From NCBI RefSeq assembly GCF_000390185.1, contig NZ_AQHR01000049.1, forward strand, positions 62,001-126,000: a stretch of DNA of 64,000 bases, written 5' to 3'. The translations under genes were made by a program, and so were the position numbers. Every line of letters starts with the position of its first letter. Position 1 is the first letter of the stretch. Below are positions 45,284 to 54,460 of the stretch, piece by piece. The stretch is from Lunatimonas lonarensis. Lineage in GTDB: Bacteria > Bacteroidota > Bacteroidia > Cytophagales > Cyclobacteriaceae. Below the pieces are notes generated by a model, which saw nothing but the letters and a program-made list of their open reading frames with translations, was not told the DNA's origin and did no database searches.

Positions 45284-46636
45284 ATGAAGAATATAAAATT
45301 AGCAATAGTAGGATTCTTATTGGCGGCAGGGTTTTCTTCCTGCGACGAATTCATCGAAAAGCAGCCAATCGACCAACTTAGCCAGGCTACGTTTTTCGCT
45401 GACGAGGCTACCACCCGGACAGCGATCATAGGTGCGTACAGAAGTATGACCACCAGTGCAAGCTATGGGCAAGCCTTTATTGTCATTCCTGAGTTCGCTG
45501 CTGGAAACATGGCCCATATCTCCAGCTTCCCGGAGTATGTAGAATTCCAGAATTTCAACATCCGAATCGACAATCCATGGACATTGAACATTTGGACAGC
45601 CTCGTACAACACCATCAATGCGGTGAACAATATCATTGCATTTGCGCCACGCATAGCGGGTTTTAGCAACAACACAGCACTGCAGAACCTAGTACGGGAA
45701 GCCAGGTTTATCCGGGCACTTTCTTACTTCAACCTGGTAAGGAGCTGGGGAGATGTACCACTGATTTTGGAGCCCACTACCCAGCAGACCACAAGTGCAG
45801 ATCTGAGGGTATCCAGGAATGCCGCATCGGACGTATATGCCGCCATTATCGCAGACCTTACCCAGGCACTTGACTTGCCACTAAATGCCAGCGGAACCGC
45901 AAAAGGACGAGCAAATGGCATGGCTGCCAGAGCTCTTCTGGCGAAAGTGCAATTGTATGCGGGCAACTTTGCTCAGGCCGCCCAACTGGCGGAAGAAGTC
46001 CTGGCAAATGGTGCTTATGGCCTAGTGGAAAATTTTGCAACTATTTGGACTACGGAAAATTCATCCGAATCCCTGTTTGAGCTTCAATTTGATCAACAAA
46101 CACCCAATACCTTTGTGACAAACGCCAATCCCTTATCGAGGCAGGAGTTCTTCGCCAGAGGTGCCGCCGAAGATGTTTTTGAGGCAACAGATCTTCGTAG
46201 ATCGTTCACGGTCAGAAGGGCATTGGACGTGGCTGGCAACGAGCAATTCTACGTAGGAAAGTACCGGAATTTCAACCCCCCAACCCAAAACGTGCCGATT
46301 TTAAGGCTAGGTGAAGTTTACTTGATCCACGCAGAAGCTCGTGCAAAAGCAGACGGAAACGTAAGTGCAGGAGCCTTGGCGAGCCTAAATGCCATACGGC
46401 AGCGAGCAGGTATCAGCCCCGTTGCCAACCCTGGTTCGGTGGATGCCTTCACCAGAGAGGTTCAACTGGAAAAACGGAGGGAAATGATGTTCGAGTTTGA
46501 AACCTGGTTTGACCTTACCAGAACAGGGCTTGCGACGGAGATATTGGGGGTTCCTTCACAACAACGGTTTGTTTTCCCCATACCTCAGCTAGAACTTGAT
46601 CTAAATCGAAATTTGGTGCAGAATCCCGGATATTAA
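45284..46636 (+). CDS. SusD/RagB-like nutrient-binding lipoprotein
   Basis: This 450-residue lipoprotein (signal ending GFSSC) starts DEFIEKQPIDQLSQATFF, a usual SusD beginning. It has the helical TPR-like pattern of the family (EARFIRALSYFNLVRSWGDVP, LRLGEVYLIHAEARAK, LEKRREMMFEFETWFDL). SusD caps the partner SusC and captures the ligand at the cell surface. It lies 12 bases after the SusC stop, so the two form an operon. Confidence 0.96.
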   Translation: MKNIKLAIVGFLLAAGFSSCDEFIEKQPIDQLSQATFFADEATTRTAIIGAYRSMTTSASYGQAFIVIPEFAAGNMAHISSFPEYVEFQNFNIRIDNPWTLNIWTASYNTINAVNNIIAFAPRIAGFSNNTALQNLVREARFIRALSYFNLVRSWGDVPLILEPTTQQTTSADLRVSRNAASDVYAAIIADLTQALDLPLNASGTAKGRANGMAARALLAKVQLYAGNFAQAAQLAEEVLANGAYGLVENFATIWTTENSSESLFELQFDQQTPNTFVTNANPLSRQEFFARGAAEDVFEATDLRRSFTVRRALDVAGNEQFYVGKYRNFNPPTQNVPILRLGEVYLIHAEARAKADGNVSAGALASLNAIRQRAGISPVANPGSVDAFTREVQLEKRREMMFEFETWFDLTRTGLATEILGVPSQQRFVFPIPQLELDLNRNLVQNPGY

Positions 46637-46642
46637 TTTCAC

Positions 46643-47353
46643 TTATTTTGTAAAAAGTGCGTAGGCCAAATGGTCTACGCGCTTTTCATATATGTCCCTG
46701 GGATCGGTTGGTATATTTATTTCCTCCAATACTACTCCAGAAGCGTCCATCTTGATCCCTGTAAGGCAAATCCCCCGAAATGCCCCCGTATCCACATTCC
46801 ATGAAGGTGGGCTTTCCGTAAACGCCGCCTTGCCACCGATCTGGGGTGTATGACCAATCACCTGGATTTTTCCTACATCGCGAAGAGTACCCCGGTTCCA
46901 CAAAACTCCCTGCCGGTTCTCTTCATCAAACGGATTCTCAGTGAAAGAAACACCGGCATGGGACACCAACACATGTTGGTTCTCCCAGACAAGTCCCCTC
47001 TCCTCCAACCAGCCTCGCCAGGAAAGAATATCCAACACTGCCTCTGCAAACCCCAGCAAGGTTTCCCTGCCGCCATTTACAATCCAATGATCCCGTGGGT
47101 CTTTGCCTTGGAGGAATTTGATCATCATGAGTTCATGATTCCCCTTCAAAAAGACCACTCCATCGGGATGGGTCAACTCCAAATTTCGGGAAGTTTCTAA
47201 GCATTTATGGCTATATCGCCCCCGGTCTACCAAGTCTCCCACCTGAATCAGTAGCTCTGTATCAGGTTCCCAGTGTCCAAGCAAGGCCGAATAGGTGTGC
47301 CAACAACCGTGTACGTCTCCTATAATGAACAGATTCTTTTCCTTGTCAACCAT
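46643..47353 (-). CDS. Metallophosphoesterase, diadenosine tetraphosphatase / protein phosphatase type
   Basis: From the Met at 47353 the protein is 236 residues. It has the calcineurin-like metallophosphoesterase motifs GDVHG, GDLVDRG, GNHE, SHAG and GHTP in order, and no signal peptide. This set is shared by PPP-family serine/threonine phosphatases and by ApaH-like hydrolases, and I cannot tell which substrate is used. A longer in-frame start at 47392 has no conserved look. It is convergent with susD, whose terminator hairpin lies in the 3' end of this gene. Confidence 0.92.
   Translation of the reverse strand: MVDKEKNLFIIGDVHGCWHTYSALLGHWEPDTELLIQVGDLVDRGRYSHKCLETSRNLELTHPDGVVFLKGNHELMMIKFLQGKDPRDHWIVNGGRETLLGFAEAVLDILSWRGWLEERGLVWENQHVLVSHAGVSFTENPFDEENRQGVLWNRGTLRDVGKIQVIGHTPQIGGKAAFTESPPSWNVDTGAFRGICLTGIKMDASGVVLEEINIPTDPRDIYEKRVDHLAYALFTK
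46654..46686 (+). terminator. Terminator of the susCD operon inside the 3' end of the phosphoesterase gene
   Basis: An 11-base-pair stem (46654-46664 with 46675-46685, one G-T pair) ends in GCTTTTC. It lies 18 bases after the SusD stop and overlaps the last codons of the convergent gene. Confidence 0.72.
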
Positions 47354-47442
47354 GGTATATCTCCGGTTGGCACGACTTGACCCTAGCACCACTTAATGTC
47401 AGGGATTTGACGGCTGTACCGTGAATGTTTCAATATTTTGGT

Positions 47443-47450
47443 TAATTTTG
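47443..47450 (+). promoter_or_regulatory. -7 box for carB
   Basis: TAATTTTG followed by C lies 46 bases before the carB ATG. No good -33 box was seen. Confidence 0.45.
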
Positions 47451-47496
47451 CACCAATTTAGCCAGAAGTAACTTCTACTCAAAACCTAATTTTAGC

Positions 47497-50316
47497 ATGC
47501 CTAAAGACAGCAGCATCAAACATGTACTGATTATCGGAAGTGGGCCCATCATTATTGGACAAGCCTGTGAGTTTGACTATTCGGGCTCCCAAGCCGCAAG
47601 ATCGTTGAGGGAAGAGGGGATTATCGTTACCCTAATCAACTCCAACCCGGCTACGATCATGACCGATCCGGTAACAGCCGACAATGTTTATCTCCTTCCT
47701 TTGGAAAAAAAATCGATCGTCAAGATCCTCAAAGATCACCCCGATATCGATTGCGTGCTCCCCACCATGGGAGGCCAAACTGCCCTCAATCTAGCCATCG
47801 ACTGCGATAAGGCAGGAATCTGGAGCAAATTCAATGTCAGAATGATCGGCGTAGACATAGATGCTATCGAGACTGCCGAAAACAGGGAAAAATTCAAGGC
47901 CCTCATGGAACGTCTCAATGTAGACGTCTGCGTAGGGCGAACTGCCACTTCCTTCCTCCAAGGCAAGGAAATTGCCCAGGAGATCGGCTTTCCATTGGTC
48001 ATCCGCCCATCCTACACGCTTGGCGGAACGGGGGGTGGTTTTGTGGACAAACCGGAAAACTTCGAAAAGGCGTTGATGGCCGGGCTACAGGCATCCCCTA
48101 CCCACGAGGTGTTGGTGGAGCAAAGCATTCTTGGCTGGAAAGAATATGAACTGGAGGTACTTCGGGACTCTATAGGAAATATGGTGGTCATCTGTTCGAT
48201 CGAGAATTTTGACCCCATGGGCGTGCATACAGGCGACTCCATCACGGTGGCACCCGCCATGACGCTGCCGGATCCGGTGTACCAGCGAATGAGGACACTC
48301 GCCATCAAGATGATGAACGGCATCGGTAATTTCGCAGGTGGTTGCAACGTTCAGTTTGCCGTTAGCCCAGACAACGAAACCATTATTGGAATCGAGATCA
48401 ATCCTCGGGTTTCCCGCTCCTCTGCACTCGCGTCCAAAGCTACCGGATACCCGATCGCTAAGGTGGCCGCAAAACTCGCCATCGGTTACAACCTCGATGA
48501 GCTCAAAAATTCAATTACCGGGAGCACCTCGGCCTTTTTTGAACCCGCCATTGACTATGTGATCGTAAAAATCCCCCGTTGGAACTTTGACAAATTTAAA
48601 GGTGCTGACCGTAGGCTGGGGCTCTCCATGAAAGCCGTAGGAGAGGTGATGGGGATAGGTAGAAACTTTCAGGAAGCACTTCAAAAAGCCTGTCAATCAC
48701 TGGAAATAAAAAGAAGTGGACTGGGTGCTGATGGCAAAGAACTTCGCAACCAGGAAGAAATTCTTTACAGCCTCGCCAATCCAAGCTGGAACCGTCTATT
48801 TCACGTCTACGATGCGTTCAAGCTGGGGATCTCTTTTCGTACGATCCAAGACCTGACCAAAATCGACAAGTGGTTCCTGAAGCAAATCGAAGAACTCGTC
48901 CATTTGGACATAAAGATAGCCGAACATACCCTAGCCACCTTACCCTTCGAGCTGATGAAACTCGCAAAGCATAAGGGATATGCGGACCGTCAGATTGCCC
49001 ACTTGGTGGGATGTCTCGAAAGTGAGGTGTTCCACAAACGACGGGAAGAAATGGGTATCAAGCGGGTCTATAAATTGGTCGACACCTGTGCGGCCGAGTT
49101 TGAAGCCCAGACACCCTATTACTATTCGAGTTTTGGAGAGGAAAACGAATCCCTGCCCTCTGACAGAAAGAAGGTAGTGGTCCTTGGATCCGGCCCGAAT
49201 CGTGTGGGACAGGGGATCGAATTCGACTATTCCTGCGTACATGGGGTATTGGCTGCAAAAGAGAGCGGTTTCGAAACCATTATGATCAACTGCAATCCCG
49301 AGACGGTATCAACAGACTTCGACATTGCTGACAAACTGTACTTCGAACCGGTCTTTTGGGAACACATCTACGAAATCATCCTGCACGAGAATCCGATTGG
49401 TGTAATCGTCCAATTGGGAGGTCAGACGGCACTCAAGCTCGCCGAAAAGCTCGATAAATATGGTATTCCTATCATAGGCACCAGTTTTGAGGCACTTGAT
49501 TTGGCCGAAGACCGAGGAAGGTTTTCGACCTTACTCAAAGAAAACGAGGTACCCTATCCCGAGTTTGGCACCATCCACAATACCGACGAGGCACTCGAAC
49601 TCTGCAAGCGGATAGGCTTTCCCCTTCTCGTAAGGCCATCCTACGTGTTGGGTGGGCAGGGCATGAAGATCGTCATTAACGAAAAGGAACTGGAGGAACA
49701 TGTGGTCAATGTACTGCGTGATATCCCGAACAATGAGATCTTGCTGGATCACTTTCTGGAAGGCGCCATTGAAGCAGAAGCCGATGCAATCTGCGACGGA
49801 GAAAATGTGTACATCATCGGCATTATGCAGCATATTGAGCCGGCGGGAATACATTCCGGTGACTCTTATGCCGTACTCCCTCCCTATAATCTGGGAGATT
49901 ATGTCATGAGGCAGATACAGACCTACACCGAAAAAATCGCCCTTGCGCTGAGAACAAAAGGATTGATAAATATACAATTCGCCATCAAAAACGATATCGT
50001 GTATGTGATCGAGGCTAACCCAAGGGCTTCACGTACCGTACCATTTATCTGTAAAGCGTACGGCGAGCCTTATGTAAACTATGCTACCAAGGTGATGTTG
50101 GGCGTGAATAAGGTAACAGATTTTCAGTTTAACCCGACCAAAAAAGGGTATGCAATCAAGGAACCGGTATTCTCCTTCCACAAGTTCCCGAACGTAAACA
50201 AGGAATTAGGGCCGGAGATGAAGTCTACCGGTGAGGGCATCTACTTTATAGATGATCTTATGGACGATTATTTCCTTAAAATCTACTCGGAAAGAAACAT
50301 TTACCTTAGTAAGTAA
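47497..50316 (+). CDS. carB: Carbamoyl-phosphate synthase large subunit, without the allosteric domain
   Basis: CarB makes carbamoyl phosphate for arginine and pyrimidine synthesis. The 939-residue protein has both ATP-grasp halves: the first starts KHVLIIGSGPIIIGQACEFD and the second starts KVVVLGSGPNRVGQGIEFD, with an oligomerisation region between them. The E. coli enzyme is about 1073 residues because of a C-terminal MGS-like domain that binds UMP and ornithine. Here the protein stops at that boundary (DYFLKIYSERNIYLSK), so the usual allosteric control is absent. carA is not in the window. Confidence 0.97.
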   Translation: MPKDSSIKHVLIIGSGPIIIGQACEFDYSGSQAARSLREEGIIVTLINSNPATIMTDPVTADNVYLLPLEKKSIVKILKDHPDIDCVLPTMGGQTALNLAIDCDKAGIWSKFNVRMIGVDIDAIETAENREKFKALMERLNVDVCVGRTATSFLQGKEIAQEIGFPLVIRPSYTLGGTGGGFVDKPENFEKALMAGLQASPTHEVLVEQSILGWKEYELEVLRDSIGNMVVICSIENFDPMGVHTGDSITVAPAMTLPDPVYQRMRTLAIKMMNGIGNFAGGCNVQFAVSPDNETIIGIEINPRVSRSSALASKATGYPIAKVAAKLAIGYNLDELKNSITGSTSAFFEPAIDYVIVKIPRWNFDKFKGADRRLGLSMKAVGEVMGIGRNFQEALQKACQSLEIKRSGLGADGKELRNQEEILYSLANPSWNRLFHVYDAFKLGISFRTIQDLTKIDKWFLKQIEELVHLDIKIAEHTLATLPFELMKLAKHKGYADRQIAHLVGCLESEVFHKRREEMGIKRVYKLVDTCAAEFEAQTPYYYSSFGEENESLPSDRKKVVVLGSGPNRVGQGIEFDYSCVHGVLAAKESGFETIMINCNPETVSTDFDIADKLYFEPVFWEHIYEIILHENPIGVIVQLGGQTALKLAEKLDKYGIPIIGTSFEALDLAEDRGRFSTLLKENEVPYPEFGTIHNTDEALELCKRIGFPLLVRPSYVLGGQGMKIVINEKELEEHVVNVLRDIPNNEILLDHFLEGAIEAEADAICDGENVYIIGIMQHIEPAGIHSGDSYAVLPPYNLGDYVMRQIQTYTEKIALALRTKGLINIQFAIKNDIVYVIEANPRASRTVPFICKAYGEPYVNYATKVMLGVNKVTDFQFNPTKKGYAIKEPVFSFHKFPNVNKELGPEMKSTGEGIYFIDDLMDDYFLKIYSERNIYLSK

Positions 50317-50319
50317 CCT

Positions 50320-50357
50320 AACAGGGAGCAGTGGGGATTTTTTCACTGCTCCCTGTT
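50320..50357 (+). terminator. Hairpin after carB
   Basis: A perfect 14-base-pair stem (50320-50333 with 50344-50357) with a T-rich loop follows the carB stop. The trailing T-run is short, so it may be a weak terminator or an mRNA-stabilising hairpin. Confidence 0.75.
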
Positions 50358-50526
50358 TACCATCAATAAATACCCACCGCTGGGAAACGTTTTTGGAGCT
50401 TTCACGTGTTATTTATTTCGAAAGGCCTCAATTTTGGTTAACTTGATACCTAAAATAGTCTTTATGCCCGGACGTCTTTATACAGGTTCCCATTGACCCC
50501 GGACATATCGGATTAAATACAAACGC

Positions 50527-50778
50527 ATGATTCTCAAACTAATCATATTCTTTATTGCCATTGGATGGGTTCTTTCCAGTTTGGTAAAGTTCTTTCTAAG
50601 AAGTAAGCTGAAACAGTTCGTAGACCAAGTAAATGAAACCCAACGTGCCGAAGCCAGCAGAAGAACAAGGCCAAAGGATGGCAACGTGAACGTCGATTAC
50701 GTTCCTAAAGGACGTAACTCCTCAGGAGGCAAGGGCCAAGGAGGCGAGTATATTGATTACGAAGAAGTTAAAGATTAA
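50527..50778 (+). CDS. DUF4834-family small membrane protein
   Basis: This 83-residue protein has one N-terminal membrane segment (about 3-25). A basic linker and a hydrophilic tail containing DGNVNVDYVPKG and GGEYIDYEEVKD follow, the pattern I know as DUF4834 from Bacteroidetes. Function is unknown. The next gene starts about 50 bases downstream and could share its transcript. Confidence 0.85.
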   Translation: MILKLIIFFIAIGWVLSSLVKFFLRSKLKQFVDQVNETQRAEASRRTRPKDGNVNVDYVPKGRNSSGGKGQGGEYIDYEEVKD

Positions 50779-50828
50779 ATCGACACCTGTTTGTCCTTTT
50801 TGATTTTTTGGTTAGATTTATCCCATAA

Positions 50829-51365
50829 ATGAAACGGGGGGTCTCCATACTGTTGCTTTTTTGTTTTTTTTTGTACCACTTTGGGTACTACGTATTCTAT
50901 TTTGCCTACCAGCACTACCTAGAAGCTCAGTGGAGACAAAATATCACTTTGGAAGAAACCGATAACCATTCCGTTCTGGAGATTCCGATGCGGATTCCTT
51001 ACCTAATCGATAACAAGGATTTTCACGAGACCAATATTCCTTTTGTGTTGGAAGGTGTTGCCTATCGAGGTATTAAAAAAAGGTTTGTGAACGATGCATT
51101 TCAACTGGTCTACGTCCCTGACCACGCAAAAATCAAGTTGGATTTAACCCTAAGAAGCTGGGTGATGTCGTTGGTACCGAACGAAGCGCAAGACCCTTCC
51201 AAAGAGGTGATGATAACATCCTCTTTTATAAAAGACTACCTGCCACCACAGCCACCCTTCTCTTTTGACAGGTTACCCGTAGGCGATACTATCGATAATT
51301 CCCTTTTTTTGACTTCTTTCAAGTACATAGATCTAGAAGTGACATCCCCTCCTCCCAAGTCTTAG
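50829..51365 (+). CDS. Membrane-anchored hypothetical protein
   Basis: I do not recognise the family. The 178-residue protein has one N-terminal hydrophobic segment (about 4-27, aromatic-rich) and a soluble region with mainly beta-like pattern (RIPYLIDNKDF, FVLEGVAYRGIKKRF, LVYVPDHAKIKLDL). The tail is Pro-rich (YLPPQPPF and SPPPKS). It is most likely anchored in the inner membrane with the bulk in the periplasm. It follows the DUF4834 gene by 50 bases on the same strand. Confidence 0.75.
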   Translation: MKRGVSILLLFCFFLYHFGYYVFYFAYQHYLEAQWRQNITLEETDNHSVLEIPMRIPYLIDNKDFHETNIPFVLEGVAYRGIKKRFVNDAFQLVYVPDHAKIKLDLTLRSWVMSLVPNEAQDPSKEVMITSSFIKDYLPPQPPFSFDRLPVGDTIDNSLFLTSFKYIDLEVTSPPPKS

Positions 51366-51551
51366 ATTTAGCGTGATTCCTTTTTCTATATACGAAAAAG
51401 AGCCCTAGCTGTTGAACATCCAATAGCTTGTTATTAATGCATTTGTGCCAAGCATGGCCGGCAGCAAAACCCGCTGTTGCCGACAATTCTCCTATTAGGA
51501 TCCGCGGCAATATGCATCCAATCTATTCCTCTACAACTAATTTCATCCATT

Positions 51552-52673
51552 GTGAAAACCTATACTTATATCCTCGTGCTCGTAGCGAGCATATGCCTGT
51601 ATGCCATTGAGCTGTCTGCTCAGGGCTGCGTTGCCATCCGGCAATTTTCCGGCGTGGGCAACTCGTTAAACCAAGGAGAGATCCTACAAAGGGGAGACTT
51701 CAATGTCGCTTTAAACTACCGGTATTTCAGGTCATTTCGGCATTTTCGTGGCACCCACGAAGAGCCCGACCGCATAGCCAACAATACCGAAGTCATCAAC
51801 TGGTCCCATTCTGTAGATATCAATCTTAGCTATGCACTAACTGACCGGTTTTACCTTTCCGGATCCCTACCATTTGTTTACAATGAACGCAGCTCACTCT
51901 ATGAGCATGGGCGAAACTCCAGACACATGAGTTATTCGGGCGGTATTGCCGATGTACGATTGGGTGTTGGGTACTGGCTTTTTGAAGGCGAAAAAGCCAA
52001 AAATGGAAACATGGCTGTAGGAGCAAGTATCAAGCTGCCTACCGGAAACTATCGGGCAAGTAGCACTTTCTACAACGTGGGGCCGGAAGGAAGGCCGGAG
52101 GTACGTCCGGTTGACCAATCCATACAACCTGGTGATGGAGGCGTTGGGTTGATTTTGGATACACAGGGGCTTCGTTTTCTCAATAATGGCTTTATCGTAT
52201 ACTATGATGGGTTCTACCTCATCAATCCGAGAGAAATGAATAGGACTAGAACCTTCCGCGAGACCCTCAACCCAATACTGGCCAACGAAGCCATCATGGC
52301 AGTACCCGACCAATATGCATTCAGGGCAGGCGTTTTCAAGTCTGTCGTCGCGCACTCTCTTGGGGTTTCGCTCGGAGGCAGAGTGGAGGGTGTGCCGGTA
52401 CGTGACTTGATCGGTGGCAACGAGGGCTTCAGACGTCCGGGATATGTAGTTTCGGTTGAACCGGGAGCCAGCTATATGGTCAAAGACCTAACCCTTAGCC
52501 TTAATGTCCCTGTGGCGCTTATCAGAAACCGAACACGTAGCGTCACGGATATTGCCGCTTCTACCTCAAGCAATATGCGGCATGGGGATGCTGCCTTCGC
52601 AGACTACCTGATCAATGTGGGCGTTGCATGGCGGATAAACAAAAAGGAGCCCTCGTTATTTGATATCCGATAA
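51552..52673 (+). CDS. Outer-membrane beta-barrel protein (transporter-like)
   Basis: A GTG at 51552 is the best start because it gives the signal peptide KTYTYILVLVASICLYAIELSAQ after the first residue; an in-frame upstream TTG gives no sensible leader. The mature protein of about 350 residues has alternating strand pattern throughout (YRYFRSFRHFRG, LTDRFYLSGSLPFVYNER, VGASIKLPTGNY, VAWRINK). It resembles the putative outer-membrane pores of Bacteroidetes. The substrate is unknown. It is convergent with the metzincin-like gene and shares a bidirectional terminator. Confidence 0.8.
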   Translation: MKTYTYILVLVASICLYAIELSAQGCVAIRQFSGVGNSLNQGEILQRGDFNVALNYRYFRSFRHFRGTHEEPDRIANNTEVINWSHSVDINLSYALTDRFYLSGSLPFVYNERSSLYEHGRNSRHMSYSGGIADVRLGVGYWLFEGEKAKNGNMAVGASIKLPTGNYRASSTFYNVGPEGRPEVRPVDQSIQPGDGGVGLILDTQGLRFLNNGFIVYYDGFYLINPREMNRTRTFRETLNPILANEAIMAVPDQYAFRAGVFKSVVAHSLGVSLGGRVEGVPVRDLIGGNEGFRRPGYVVSVEPGASYMVKDLTLSLNVPVALIRNRTRSVTDIAASTSSNMRHGDAAFADYLINVGVAWRINKKEPSLFDIR

Positions 52674-52683
52674 ACAACACAAT

Positions 52684-52716
52684 TTCACCGGTTTTCTGAT
52701 TATGAAAACCGGTGAA
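52684..52716. terminator. Bidirectional hairpin between convergent genes
   Basis: A perfect 13-base-pair stem (52684-52696 with 52704-52716) with a 7-base loop lies 11 bases after one stop codon and just after the other. T-runs are short on both strands. Confidence 0.78.
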
Positions 52717-52717
52717 T

Positions 52718-53500
52718 TCAACGCCCCCCATTTGCTCTTAAATCGTTCCGGCATTTTACGTCCAATGGAGGTATGGTTGCGTTGACCATGCCCAGTACCC
52801 GATGGGTTTCGACGGCCCAAAACATAAGACAAGAAGAATTGTCGCAATGAAAGTGGTTTTCCTCATCTTCATGGTCTTCAACCATATCTGTACCGTTATT
52901 GACCAATCCCATAAGATGGCCCAACTCATGCAAAACAATCGTGCTCTCTAACAGTGCTCTCCCCGGCCGCCTGATAATACCCGAATTTTCCACAATCCTT
53001 CTCCCAAATAAAACCATACTCGTACTCTGGTAAGCCGCTCCCAACGCAAAGGTATCCTCGTCATCCCGGGAGAAGTAACCGTCTACGACCAGAAGAAAAA
53101 CCGTTAATATATTTCGTTCGTTGTACCGCTGCCTATGCTCGCGTTCCAGGGCCAACAGCTCTTGGACAGTATAACTTTGCTGACCAAGCGCCGGAATCTC
53201 GCGTTCACGAAAAATAACCCCGTCCGGCTTGTGCGTGTATGTCTCCAAAAACGAAACCATCTCGCCCAGCATTTGATTGGTAGGGCGAAAACCCTCCATG
53301 TATACCACCTCTATCTCCAAACGGGTGAAACGATCGGCGGAAAGTAGCTGGTTGGCGAGTTGCCCGACCGCCCTCCTGGCCGCAGGCTCCCCCAAAAATG
53401 GATCCTCCGTAATCCGATCCCTGTCCACCATACAGGAGACAGCAAATAAAAGCACCGACCCCATCTGAACCCACCAAGCAAGTAATCGTATTCTCCCCAT
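52718..53500 (-). CDS. Metzincin-like zinc metalloprotease lipoprotein
   Basis: This 260-residue lipoprotein (signal ending FAVSC) has the zinc motif HELGHLMGLVN, which fits HExxHxxGxxN of metzincins, with Asn at the third ligand position. A downstream SCLMFWAVE looks like the Met-turn. Upstream strands include EIEVVYMEGFRPTNQML and NILTVFLLVVDGYF. Two cysteines flank the Met-turn region. NCBI-style names such as membrane metalloprotease exist for similar Bacteroidetes proteins, but the substrate is unknown. It is a single gene divergent from a small outer-membrane protein. Confidence 0.85.
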   Translation of the reverse strand: MGRIRLLAWWVQMGSVLLFAVSCMVDRDRITEDPFLGEPAARRAVGQLANQLLSADRFTRLEIEVVYMEGFRPTNQMLGEMVSFLETYTHKPDGVIFREREIPALGQQSYTVQELLALEREHRQRYNERNILTVFLLVVDGYFSRDDEDTFALGAAYQSTSMVLFGRRIVENSGIIRRPGRALLESTIVLHELGHLMGLVNNGTDMVEDHEDEENHFHCDNSSCLMFWAVETHRVLGMVNATIPPLDVKCRNDLRANGGR

Positions 53501-53790
53501 CTGCTACGTTTTGTTTATGATCCATAACGCATAAGTACTTAAAAAAATTAAACATCCCATAAACAAAATTTTGGCAATCGCCTTAAAATCCCCTGTCAGC
53601 AAAAAACTCCTCTCAATCAACCCTGCCCGATGGACAATAATAGCTAAAAAAAACGTTAATTTATCGTTTGAAAGGTCATCTTGCACCAAATGGTCAGGCC
53701 GTCAACCGAATTTCCAATCCATTTCAAATACAGACGGGACGACGGGGTCTTTCATGATCGTTACGTAACATCGATTAACCCACGAAAAAT

Positions 53791-54366
53791 ATGAAAAACT
53801 ATTTCTTTGTATTGACCTTTTCGCTTCTTTCCCTAGCGTCTCAGGCGCAGGTATTTTCGGTTGGCCCCAAGTTTGGAGTTTCCCAGGGAGATGTACGGGT
53901 TTCGAATGGATTTCAGGGAGATGATTCAAAAATGGGCTATCACTTGGGTGCCTATGCGCGGATAAATCTACCTGTTATCTACCTGCAACCGGAAATACTA
54001 TATACCAACACCGGAGGATCTTTTAGCGACAACACATTCAACTACGATGTAAGCTTCGACCGATTGGATATACCGTTGATGGTCGGCATAAGAATGGGTT
54101 CCGTATTCCGCATCCAGGCCGGCCCGGTGGCCTCCCACCTTCTGAACAGCAACGTGCAAAGCGATCCTGCCCAAGCAACCCTCGCTCCAAAAGCAGAGGA
54201 TTTCACGTTCGGATTCCAGGCTGGGATCGGCTTCGATATAGGAAACTTCCTTATGGATTTAAAATACGAGGGAGGTGTAACCAGATCTGTCGCAAGCATA
54301 TCGCAACTCCAAACTGACCAGCGTCAAAATCAACTAATTCTCTCACTCGGTTTCAGGCTGTTCTAG
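53791..54366 (+). CDS. Small outer-membrane beta-barrel protein (porin family)
   Basis: This 191-residue protein has a signal peptide (ending SLASQAQ). It has eight-stranded barrel patterns: FSVGPKFGVSQGD, YHLGAYARINLP, IYLQPEILYTNTGG, FRIQAGPVASHLL and a last strand LILSLGFRLF ending in Phe, as in PF13568-type Bacteroidetes barrels. It is monocistronic; the 290-base upstream gap carries no recognisable gene. The function is not known, but structural or adhesion roles are common in the family. Confidence 0.88.
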   Translation: MKNYFFVLTFSLLSLASQAQVFSVGPKFGVSQGDVRVSNGFQGDDSKMGYHLGAYARINLPVIYLQPEILYTNTGGSFSDNTFNYDVSFDRLDIPLMVGIRMGSVFRIQAGPVASHLLNSNVQSDPAQATLAPKAEDFTFGFQAGIGFDIGNFLMDLKYEGGVTRSVASISQLQTDQRQNQLILSLGFRLF

Positions 54367-54460
54367 CCTTTTTAACGAGCACTGAGCATCTGATTTGAGA
54401 GAGCAGATCGCTACAGGAAGGTATGCTATGCCAATTGCCGGACATTGAAAGTGCCTGACG

